Shown: one piece after another, positions 11,143 through 20,804 of the stretch
Layout: each line of letters opens with the position of its first letter
How positions within the stretch are numbered: the first letter of the stretch is position 1
DNA from: Hypsibius dujardini
Taxonomy: Eukaryota; Tardigrada; Eutardigrada; Parachela; Hypsibiidae
DNA: 26,054 nucleotides
Direction of reading: 5' to 3'
NCBI GenBank assembly: GCA_001579985.1
Contig: LRSR01009504.1
Coordinates: 1 to 26,054, forward strand
Made by a program: the position numbers and the translations under genes
Notes under the pieces: generated by a model
What the model saw: only the letters and a program-made list of their open reading frames with translations
The model's database searches: none
Told to the model about the DNA's origin: nothing

Positions 11143-11760
11143 CCTGTTAAGCGATGGCGGATTGAAAGAGCTGGGAATAAAATTCTAGTACAAAATGCAC
11201 ATCGGAATATTTGAGGCGCAGACAGATAAATATGATGGAGCCCTCACACGGGGACGTTCTCTGTCTCTGTTCACTGGATCGATTTCTACAATATCATTCT
11301 TCAAAAGAAAATATTAGCGAAAACACACAGGCAAAAAACACAATCCAATAAGATGTCGGACGGTGGAAAACTACGCGCAATTCTGCGGGAAAAAAAGACG
11401 AGAGAAGCTTATTACACAATCATCCTCGCAGTTGGGGCCTTATGGAGACCGCCGTAGACTTCCGCACGACTGACTGAAAATCAAGGAACCTGATTTCCTA
11501 ATGCGATCTGGATGGAGTAGGACCAGGGGATACGGATGATTTCACAGAGAGCCTACCATCCGGCGTAGACACAGCGCATATGTAGGCGTGGGCAACCGTG
11601 CGTCACCCAATCACCCGCTCATGCTTTTTCGCTGCTGTCTGTGATTGGTTGCAGGAGCGTGCCTGGATTATTTGAATTTCAAGTGCTCACGTCGTGCCTG
11701 TAGACGGCGCTACAATCAAACTGCACCGGCAGTGAAAGCGCGGCAGTCAGCGCAATGGTC
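11143..11760. promoter_or_regulatory. 5' flank of the SERBP1-like gene
   Basis: The SERBP1-like 5'UTR and promoter must lie here. An acceptor-like aacag directly precedes the ATG on the minus strand, so the 5'UTR may be spliced. Apart from the CCAAT pair I see no defined element. Confidence 0.4.
11607..11648. promoter_or_regulatory. Paired inverted CCAAT boxes upstream of SERBP1-like gene
   Basis: CCAATCAC at 11607-11614 and its exact reverse complement GTGATTGG at 11641-11648 lie about 470-500 bp upstream of the SERBP1-like start codon. They sit in a GC-richer stretch. CCAAT pairs are common in housekeeping promoters. Confidence 0.4.
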
Positions 11761-12171
11761 AGAAAATCCTCATCTCCCCTCCCTCCCTACGCCTACTGCT
11801 TGGCCATTAGGCCGACACTAAGCTACGCAGTCTGGGTACCCACAGAAAAAGTTTGGTCATTTTAGCGGGGTGATTAAAATCACCGAAAACGTTGACACTG
11901 AAATTGCAGCAAAAAACACCTGTGACATATAGGTGCTGTGTACGACTGTCCCGTCGCACCTCTGACATAATCCCCAATTTGGTTACGCCATCACGCTCTC
12001 TCTACACAACAACCGCTGAAGTAATGCGCCAGTGGCATTTGTTGTATACTCGGGGTATGCTAGCAGCGTATAGGCGGAAGTGCCGTGACTGCCATAGGAT
12101 TACCGCATCCCCGCCGCTTGCTTCCTGCCTTAACCCAAGTCGTCATTTGACTGAAGGCAAATAACGCCTCA

Positions 12172-12187
12172 TACACACACACACACA
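12172..12187. repeat. (AC)n microsatellite
   Basis: A short perfect dinucleotide run. A (TCA)n run follows at about 12250-12265. Confidence 0.85.
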
Positions 12188-12801
12188 TCATCCGACGACG
12201 GATCGTGTGTGATTAAATTAGACAATGGTATATATACGGCGCTCTGTCATCATCATCATCATCAGCACCGTATAGTGATATAGTACGTGCTTCGGGTACC
12301 GGAAGGATCGCGCGCGATCTCTCTGTGTGTGGGTCTCTCAAATCATTAATAGTGGCTGCTTTAAAGTACATAGGGAGAGATGGCAAAAGGTCTAATACCT
12401 AGCACGGGTGAATGAAAGAGCCAGTGCGATCATCATCCAATGAGGAAGTACCCCCGGTATAGTAAGTGTACGCGACAGCTGAGTAAACAATAGCAGTGTA
12501 CCGGGTATGTGTGTGGGTCTGTGGGTACGTCGTACCTGGCATCCACAAATCGCCGATACGAAGTGTCATTCGAATTCCGTTCCGCTAATCCATTTGTTCC
12601 TGCTCTTAATTGAGAACTCTCTCGCCTTATTGGGGGTGACTACTTCGGCCTGAACCCTTTTGCCATACCTTCTCTTCCTCGTCTTCCGGGTACTCGTACC
12701 GGTATATATATATCGATTGAAAATAATTATATCATAGATCATGATGTCCATTTTTTTGCCTTCCCCGTACCAACCCCACAAACATCATCCGCGGATTTAT
12801 T

Positions 12802-12822
12802 TGTGTGTGTGTGTGTGTGTGT
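12802..12822. repeat. (TG)n microsatellite
   Basis: About ten perfect TG units. A (CT)n run lies at about 12955-12972. Confidence 0.9.
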
Positions 12823-13799
12823 ACCGGCACAGCTATTGGTAAACAGATGCGTCTCTATCTATAGACTGTATACATCTACACGTCTGGCGTAATAAGACGC
12901 TTAGCCGTTTAATAAACGCTGATTGGCATCGTTTTTCGTTTTGCGCGCCCCTTCTCGCTCTCTCTCTCTCTTTTTCACTCTGTTCTTTGGTGGGATATTT
13001 TGTGCCGAGCTGTCGACATTTGTGCAACAGGTACTTACATCTTTTCCGCCGGTCTAGAACACCTCTAATAACACCGCACACAAGTAACTTACGGGTAAGT
13101 GGCTTTGCGCGACCTATATGATGATGGCATTATACAGTATTTAGAGGCTTTCCTTAATCTGCTTGGACTGCTGGCTCATATATATGTATATCCCCCCGAA
13201 TCAGCCTTCTATTTAGTAGCCCTAATTAGCAACAGAGGTGTCTAAGCTCAAAATTTGCCTGCCGGTCAGATTGGACCGCTGCAGTTTTATTGCAATATAT
13301 ACCGAAAGTCCTTCTCTCTCTATAAACATATTTTTTTTTCTTGCAATATACCGATATTTGTTTATGTATGTATACATGTATGTATTATTTTTTTACGATA
13401 ATAATGTTATGATATATATACAGACGTGAGGAATGTAGTATTATGTTGTTCACCTATATTTGCCTTTTCTAAACAGCGATTGTGCTATGACGTGAGAGAG
13501 ATGTGTGGTGTGTTTGCAGTTGATGTAGCGGAGCATGCAATGCAATTCGGTCATCACTTGTGATTTACATTGTGCGTGTTGTATCTCCATCCATCCAACC
13601 ACCATCCATACCGCTGCTGACGACGACGAGGATCGAGACGACGGCGACGGCGACGCACGTTCGTGTTCTTTGACTGATGCTGGACTTTGCTAATTGTGGG
13701 CTCTTACTTTACCTCTTGCTACACACACATACACCACACGCCGCCGGCTCATCTCTCGTGTGTCGCGCGATCAGCCAGTAAGGTGTTGTTTGTCCGAAA

Positions 13800-15264
13800 C
13801 CTTTACAGAGTCGCGGTATTTCCGCTATTCGCGAAACTAGGTTAGAGAACCGCGAGTCTCTCACTGAAATTTGTTTTCAAACAAATCATTATGAAAACAA
13901 TCAATTGCTCCGAATATAGTGAATGAACCCGATATAATACTAATTTTCGTTGGATATTTATTTCGGAATAACGATGTTTTGCCCTTGTTAGGTAAAATGT
14001 ATTTTTATTCCACAGGTTAATCTTCGGCATTGTAATACGTTTAGTTTGATAAAAAAATCTTAAGTTGATGACCAGATGTAAAAAATTTAACTCGTCTTCA
14101 AGGGATGTTTACGTATTTAGTTGGATGTATTTAATTTCCTCCCTTACTACATTATTACTTCAAATCTATCCGAAATTCGACGGAGAATCGATTGGTTGTA
14201 CTGAGAATATTTTGCGCTGTAAGTGGGTGGAGCTGTGAGTAATTTCCTGAAATGGCCCAGCTGTATTTCCGGTCATGTCGAAAAAATTCGTATCCTCCTC
14301 AGGTCGACAAATATTTTTGGGAACGCCAAATGTAATTTCGGCGGGTTTTATGGAGTTCGAATAAATATCCCTACCAAAACCCATTCAAGCTGTCGAAGTA
14401 AAGACAACCTATTTTTAATACAAATATTGTACTGTAATAAAACGTCTGGTCCAACGCTTACTTTGACCATGCATAATCGTGTGTGCAGTAGTGTACTGTC
14501 TGTAATATAGTACTTGTGTTTGAATAAAAACTGCTGACGTGACCCATTTTAGTTAGAATTCAATATAAATATTGCTTATTATATTTAACTAAAAATTAGA
14601 CAGATTCTTGATTTTCGTCCTGAAACGAAGCAGTTGTCGAGATCGTTGCCCTTTGGCGGGCTGCACTGCACTTTACTGCAAGATCATTCAATCTTTGCAT
14701 GTAGCTGTAGTGACACGCATTCGCCCCTAAAATTAATTTATTTTGTTAATTATTTTGCGTCTGAAATTAGTAAGGAAGGAACTTGCGGCAAAAAATAAGA
14801 ACAAGTGTTATGCCATATGCTTTACATGTTAAAAAAATGTATGCCTTATATTGCAATATCAGTTTAATTTAATGTCGGTGACAATTAACGAAATTTGAAG
14901 TCAGTTAATTAATTAATCGGAATTTCGAAATAACCTACCGACATACGTCGTACGCTAGTTTCGTAGCATCGTACATGCCTCAACGTACGGCACGACGTCA
15001 GCAAGAGACACAAAACGATTTCAAAAGAACCTTGCCGTGCGAGCCAAAAATTGTACACTTGAAAATCCCCCCACTAAATCGCTGCTTAATTCGCGCTCGA
15101 CTGCTTTTGGAAGGTTTACGGTGTTTGATTTGTAAGCGTAGTACCCTCCACTTTTTTATGGGATTCGACGGGGAGTGCATTAATTTCCCTGAGACAGCCA
15201 AATTTTATATTGCACCGGCTATGACTGGCGCTGTGTCTTGTCTTTAAACGACTTCTTATTTATT
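13800..15264. other. Gene-free stretch with orphan exon-like pieces
   Basis: AT-rich. Protein-like minus-strand frames occur at about 14166-14363, 14596-14726 and 15120-15188. A plus-strand frame lies at 14975-15247. None could be tied to a gene. Confidence 0.4.
14596..14726 (-). other. Possible orphan terminal coding exon
   Basis: After an acceptor-like minus-strand sequence (taattttag at 14727-14735) there is an open frame of 42 codons plus TAA. It reads ANACHYSYMQRLNDLAVKCS and then a Ser/Thr/Gln-rich end. The frame looks protein-like but matches nothing I know. A phase-compatible candidate upstream exon lies at 15120-15188. No start exon was found, so this may be chance or a decayed gene. 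Confidence 0.2.
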
Positions 15265-15625
15265 ACAGTTTACCCGCACCAGTGCATCATCGTCTCTCCA
15301 CACTCCACCTTCACAACTGACTTATTTTTGCTCAAGTCCTTCGCTATATATTTGGAAAGATCTCCGAGCGATTTCGTAAAAGGTTTGCGAGCTCGACGCG
15401 GCGATCGTCAACTGACCACTAAACTCGGACATCTCGCGACGAGGTTTCATCTTTTCTCTGCGCCCCTTTACCAAATCTTCGTACACCTCTCCCACTATTG
15501 ACTTTATTTCGGCCCAACGATCCATCTACGTTTGGGAAAGATTTCCTGTCGATTTCGTAAAGGCAGCGAGAAATATCCCCGGCGACCCCCGACTAGTGAT
15601 CATTGATTTCGAATATCCTACGCGG
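15265..15625. repeat. Diverged tandem duplication, unit about 180 bp
   Basis: Segments around 15351 (tttggaaagatctcc, gcgatttcgtaaaagg) and around 15531 (tttgggaaagatttcc, tcgatttcgtaaagg) match at a spacing of 180 bp. Similarity extends to both sides (for example the ctgacttattt / ttgactttattt and cggcga blocks). Approximate unit limits are 15265-15445 and 15446-15625. No recognisable protein is encoded. Confidence 0.55.
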
Positions 15626-15847
15626 ATTTCTGCTCGCGCCACTGTTGGGCGCTCGAACCGCTCCAAAATGTTTGGAGGAGAGCTGGCAGAGGCCGAATTA
15701 ATTATTCTGATTTATTCTTCGTGAACGGCGAGCACGGGGACTGCGTTGAGGGAAGAAACGTGCGTCATCAGCGGCTAATCGATCAATCAAGTAAGCCCTG
15801 TTATCAATCAGTCAATTAATGCAGGCGCCTGGCTGTTAATCGAAGTA

Positions 15848-16013
15848 GCGCCTATGAGGTGCGGTTGTTGGTGTCTAATCTCAGCGTAGGCAAAGCGCCT
15901 ATACTACTTTAGAAATTCTTACGCCAATCAATGAATCTATTGATGAAATCTGTTCACTGTGAGCGTAGCACCTACGCTTATCCAGGGATAGAGTAGGCGA
16001 TTCACCTACTCTA
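15848..16013. repeat. Cluster of six short palindromes sharing a GTAGG/CCTAC theme
   Basis: Inverted repeats: 15848-15862 (GCGCCT/AGGTGC, one G:T), 15887-15901 (TAGGC/GCCTA), 15927-15944 (ATCAAT/ATTGAT), 15960-15980 (TGAGCGTAG/CTACGCTTA, one G:T), 15979-15990 (TATCC/GGATA) and 15989-16013 (TAGAGTAGG/CCTACTCTA). The density is far above the surroundings. The role is unknown. Confidence 0.7.
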
Positions 16014-16955
16014 AGTACACATTGCGTTTTTTAATTGTGTGTTTCTCTGTTGCCGCACTTTGATCAAGAGCGCGTCCCCACTTGGACGTTCGCCTAGATA
16101 ATTTCGCGCGCACATTTTTGTTTGTGTCACTTTGGATATTATTTTCAATGTTGTTTGTTATGGAACGACATTCTTCTTGAGGGAGGAGTAAAACGATAAG
16201 CTCATATCTCAAGTGACTCAAACGCCATTGCCAAGTAGGAGGTCTCTAGTAGTGCTATGTGCTCAATACTCCCTCTAACCACCTGCCATTGAAATCTTCA
16301 TTGCCAACACTTTTTTTATATAATTCAAAACCTCAAGAGAGAGAATGAGAGCGGCTTAAAATATTTCTCTGCAATCGGATCAGGAAGTGCCACCGAGGAG
16401 GAATTAAAAATAAACCCTTACAAGCCCCCTCTCGCGTTTTGTTTACAGTACCTTGTCTTTTTTATGCTTATGGCCACCCCCTAAAAAGGAAGTTTTTTCC
16501 TCGAGTGGATCAAAAGTCAAGTGGGGTTAATGTGGCGTTGTATTTTCTTTTTGCTTTGGCTTCCGTGTTTTGTTTTGTTTGTCTTAGTGTGGCAGGAAGA
16601 AAATTGCGGAAATGAGTTTCCTTTTCTTTCGCGAGACGATGTGTGTGTTACACAATCTATGATACGCGCGAATGAAACAACGATTTCTGCGGGTTTTGAC
16701 ACTGCATGTAGACATGACGTACACCTTTCTTGACCGGAAGCGGAACGTTAGACGGCAATTCAACTTCTGACTTTGTGTTTTACTTCTTTCTGTTAAGTAA
16801 AGACGGTAATCTTCCGTGGATGGTTTCGAAATGCTCCACGTTTAAAGGTTGTCTCAGCACTTTTCCGCTTTTGTTTTTAACAGGGCACGTGTGACTCAGG
16901 AGTGTTGGATTTCACTGGTAATAGTGAACCCATCCATGAGTGTTGCAGATCGGTT
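16014..16955. other. Gene-free stretch
   Basis: No recognised gene. A minus-strand frame at about 16006-16221 and a short plus-strand frame at 16530-16733 are open but unsupported. Confidence 0.5.
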
Positions 16956-16959
16956 AGCC

Positions 16960-17019
16960 AGACTGAGACAGATAGACACACAGACACACAGATACACAGA
17001 TACACAGACACACAGACAA

Positions 17020-17062
<43 letters not shown>

Positions 17063-17205
17063 CTAGATAGACTGACAAATAGACAGACAGACAGGCAGAC
17101 CGACAGATAGACAGACAGACAGACAAACAAACAGAGAGACAAACAAACAGACAGACAAACGATAGAGTGATTAAGTGACAGGCGGACAGACAGCGATACA
17201 CATAG
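16960..17205. repeat. CAGA tetranucleotide tract, intergenic
   Basis: Near-perfect CAGA units (about 17029-17062) are flanked by CACAGATA and CAAACAGA variants. Confidence 0.95.
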
Positions 17206-18930
17206 GTAGTCAGCTGGCAGCCTAGCAGAGATGTTGGAGTTATAAGTTACACATGATCCAAAATCCATTGCGTGTGTGTGCGGCTGTTTTCTTTAATTAT
17301 CGTTTAATTATCATTTGGCCTTATCCTTCAAAAACAATAAAACAATATAGCATTTGTTAAATGCGTTTATGGAATGCCATATCGACGAGGCATTCGGTGA
17401 CTCTTGACGATGTATTTAGTACAGTACATAAATTGCCCGAAAGCGTAAAATCATGGGTGTAAATTAGTGACAACGTAACAACCTCGTTTAAATTGAAGGA
17501 TATGACAGATATGGCTGCCGGCCAGCAGATACTATGCGCAATATATATCCGGTCAGCCATGCAACACGTAATATTCCGGTAGTTAACATTGAAATCTTCT
17601 TGGCAAATAAATAAATAAATAATATAATAAAAAATAATGATATACGCGCGGTGCGGTGTATGAGCATATATTTCCGGACATTTGGCGCGGATAAAAATTA
17701 ATTTTGTGTTACGTTTGAATGACTTTACCTGCAACCACAGCGCGAGTACATGTCTGAACGTCTGGACGCTGCCGGCTAAATTGGTTCTACCTCAAATACT
17801 TTTCCGTCGTGTACACAACGGTATATATCTTGTGTGTTAGGTAATTGTGACAGATTTTTTCAACTGCTACGCATTAATTTGCTCTATGTGCAGATATTGC
17901 CTGGCTCATACGAATTTCGGTTCATATCGTTGTTATTGGGGAAGGATTTGAAAGAGCATTGGATTTGCGTCTCGTTTCCCTCAATTATTTTTCTGCATGC
18001 TTTATTCTAGTGGATCATTTTTTAATAGCGCGTAAGCCTGACTTTTTGCTTTGCAAATCTTATACAATAATAATGTATGTATACCGAGAATATGGGTTGA
18101 TTCATATGCATGCCTGGCATATTGGGGAATATACAGCTGTTTGATCGGATTAGAATCTACTTGCGTAAGTGCTCAAATGTGGAGAAAAACAGGCTAATTT
18201 AAGATTAATTATTTTTAGTTGTTAATTTTTTTAATCGAAAACACTAATGTTTGGATCGCAGGATGCTAAATATAATGCTCGATTCACCACTACTGGGAAT
18301 TATATTTTTTCCTACTTTTACATTAGGGAACTTAACGAATAACCAATCAAGTATTTTAGTAGTTATTGTTCTGGCGACATTTGCTATCATTTTGTGACTT
18401 TATTTACTTTAGTTAAACATTAAAACAATTTGCAACGGTTTCTGTTTACTTTTCGTATTAATATTTAATGCGTAGTTGGGAAGTTTAATGTTTTACATTT
18501 TATTTGTTTACGATTTCATTTACTCATTTCTACAATGTGTTTTCAGAATCTAGACCTTACTGTCCCAATCATCGAAAAGATTCTTTCATTTTGAAGTTAC
18601 ACTGTTTAAGTTATATTGTTTGTCCCTCAATCTGTTAATATATATAATTAGATATTTAGTTTTTTTTGCCTTATTTTTTTAGTAATTAGATATTTAGTTT
18701 ATGGCCCAATTTAGCCATCATTAGGCCAGCTTGAAATGTGAATCCTGTGTTGTCTTCTGACGTGGTTCGCCACATTTTATACGTGTTGATGGTAGTTGCG
18801 CTCTCTGCTGGGTTCTTGACTGTGACCGGTTCCGCATGAGCTGTCGTCCTCGCAGGTTTTTACTTGACGGAGTACTTTGGTCGCGAGCGAGTGTTACTCA
18901 CAGTACTTAGCGTGTGGTTCTTTTTCCAAC
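17206..18930. other. AT-rich gene-free stretch
   Basis: No supported gene. A 125-codon minus-strand frame (17357-17734) is AT-rich and unlike any family I know. Confidence 0.55.
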
Positions 18931-18936
18931 CGGCGA

Positions 18937-18944
18937 TATATAAA
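18937..18944 (+). promoter_or_regulatory. TATATAAA box, candidate DUOXA promoter
   Basis: A consensus TATA box sits in cggcgatatataaattaaag, about 1.9 kb upstream of the DUOXA ATG. The start of transcription would be near 18965-18975. A 5'UTR exon could end at the donor-like gtaagt at 19252 and join the acceptor at 20803. This is inferred from motifs only. Confidence 0.35.
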
Positions 18945-18974
18945 TTAAAGACGAACTACCACTATTGCTACTGC

Positions 18975-20020
18975 TACACCGGCTATTGAGGAATACAAAA
19001 ACTACAAACCACTTAAAAGTGGTCGTCTAACCTGTTACGATGCATCATCATCATCACCGTCTGCGTAGACTTTTTCTCTCTTCATCAACTCTCTGTGTGT
19101 GGGAGCGTGAGCTGATAAGCGATAATTGTATCGACCGGAAATGAAATTATCTTTTTCTCCCCCTCACCCCGCTGTCTTGTCTTTGATATCGCCAAATACT
19201 TTTTTATATTTTATACAATTGATGCCGCCCTGTAATCATATTTGCTCACTTGTAAGTTTTTTGCTCGTTGAATTAGTTCTATAAATTTATTAAAATAAAT
19301 GATGGCTGAAACTAAGCTCTGCAAATATCTAGTTACGCAAGTTTATTATACACATAATAATTATTCTTCAGTGAGTTGCTTTATACTAATTTAATTTAAG
19401 TAACTTTTAAAAGCTACGATTTATCGGCTGATTGATATAAGTGAATTTAGTACTGTACAGTCTGCAGTCTTGTATTTAGAGTAATTTAATTTTAGTAAGT
19501 CGTATTTAGTAATTTAATTTTAGTGGCAGAAGTACGGGTTTTAGGTTTTGACGGTTTGCTATATTCTAGTATTGATCACTTGTATTAATTATTAATTATA
19601 AGCTCTGTTTAATGGCACAGCTAGGATACGGCAAGAATTCTGACTAGTGAGTTATAGGTAGAAGGTGTTATAGAGAAAAACTTTATTTATATCGACCGTG
19701 TTGGTGTTTTGGTAACCTGTACTTTATTGGGTGACATCGTTTTGTTTGCAATGAGAAGATGATGCCATGCGACAGGTCGCTGTCTCAAGAGAAAAAACAA
19801 CTTGTAGTGCATAAAGGCATAAGTCAGTTTGCTGTCAGGCCGATAGTCAGATAAAGGCGCGAAATATGACAACTGCGGGGTAAGGTGCCTGATGTAACAA
19901 CATCATGACTTACCTGGGGTGATTTTTTGTTAAATGAATTGTTGCTTACTCTTCTGCCGATTGATTCGACGACTGTCTGCGCTAGACGCAAAGAGCATTT
20001 TGGTGTGGTCTTGCTTTTCC
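18975..20020. other. Presumed DUOXA 5' region
   Basis: No coding exon is visible. It probably holds a DUOXA 5'UTR exon and intron. It is otherwise AT-rich, with repeated taatttaattttag words (about 19480-19525). Confidence 0.4.
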
Positions 20021-20024
20021 GTCT

Positions 20025-20034
20025 ACTTGTCTCA

Positions 20035-20102
<68 letters not shown>

Positions 20103-20390
20103 GTCTGTCTCTCTGTCTGTCTGTTTGTCAGTCTGCCTACCTCTCTGTTTGTCTAGCGGTGAGTCTGCCTGCCTGTCTTTCTGTTTTGTCTTTCTGTCTA
20201 TCTGTCTGTCTGTCTGTATGTATGTATGTATGTATGTATGTATGTCGGTCTACCTGCCATGTCTGTCTGCATGTCTGCCTGTCTATCTCTTCGTTTGTTT
20301 GTCTGCCTACCCTATCTCTCTGTCTAAATGTTTTTCCGTCTGACTCTCTGCTTGTGTATTTGACTGAGATTTTGTGCCTGTGTGTCTGTT
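20025..20390. repeat. CTGT tetranucleotide tract with TATG run
   Basis: About 15 perfect CTGT units (about 20037-20098) are followed by degenerate units and a perfect TATG run (20217-20244). This is the purest CTGT array in the window. Confidence 0.95.
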
Positions 20391-20804
20391 TTTTTTCGAA
20401 AAATGATTCAGTGTTGTTGCGAACTCACGAGTACAGAACCATTTTTGTTGTTGCCTGAGGGTTGTCGCCATTTATTCGACTTTGTAAGGTCACTTCATCG
20501 TAAAAGATCGTAATCCTACACAGAAAACCACTCAAAGATTACAGCTGCGTCTGTAGTAGGATTTTACTTAATTACATCCGAATGTGCCCTGATTATGTGA
20601 GTGTGAAAGAAATCAGCCTCCGGTTTGAATGACAATAATACGACAATACCATAATTTTGTATCTCGATGAGCAATTGCCGAAAAATAATTTGTTCTTTTC
20701 TTGAAATTTAGTACTTTTAATGATATTTTAGCGCAGCCGTAGTGTGATGAAAGAAGCTGGTGATGGTCTAATTCTTGCTAATGCTTTTGACTTTTGTCCG
20801 TAGC

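Larger units (their letters stand above)
11760..13800. other. Gene-free stretch with simple repeats
   Basis: No supported gene. It contains the AC, TG, CT and TCA runs and a GAC/GGC triplet-rich patch at about 13615-13660. Confidence 0.6.

Noticed and set aside
10474-11188. Plus-strand Ala/Pro/Thr-rich frames over the SERBP1-like exons, and similar ones at 8868-9158 and 9572-9823
   Set aside because: They are antisense shadows of Gly/Arg/Ala-rich exons.
11353-11454. Short plus-strand frame MSDGGKLRAI upstream of the SERBP1-like gene
   Set aside because: Only 33 codons, with no splice or promoter support. It most likely lies in the 5' flank of the minus-strand gene.
14975-15247. 90-codon plus-strand frame starting MPQRTARRQQ
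   Set aside because: It overlaps an equally open minus-strand frame, has no recognisable family and no supporting signals. Neither strand can be preferred.
15640-15800. TGTTGGGCGCTCGAACCGC start resembling an LTR end
   Set aside because: No second LTR, primer-binding site, polypurine tract or retroelement protein was found nearby.
17357-17734. 125-codon minus-strand frame
   Set aside because: AT-rich with unremarkable composition and no family resemblance. Frames of this length can arise by chance in a window this size.
19927-20458. Long Cys-Leu-Ser-Val-rich open frames here, and similar Cys-rich or Gln-Thr-Asp-Arg-rich frames at 268-1078, 3380-3661, 16849-17268, 20903-21085, 21802-22179 and 23177-23479
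   Set aside because: They are translations of the CTGT/CAGA tetranucleotide, whose 12-base period has no stop codon in several frames. No start context, splice pattern or family supports them.
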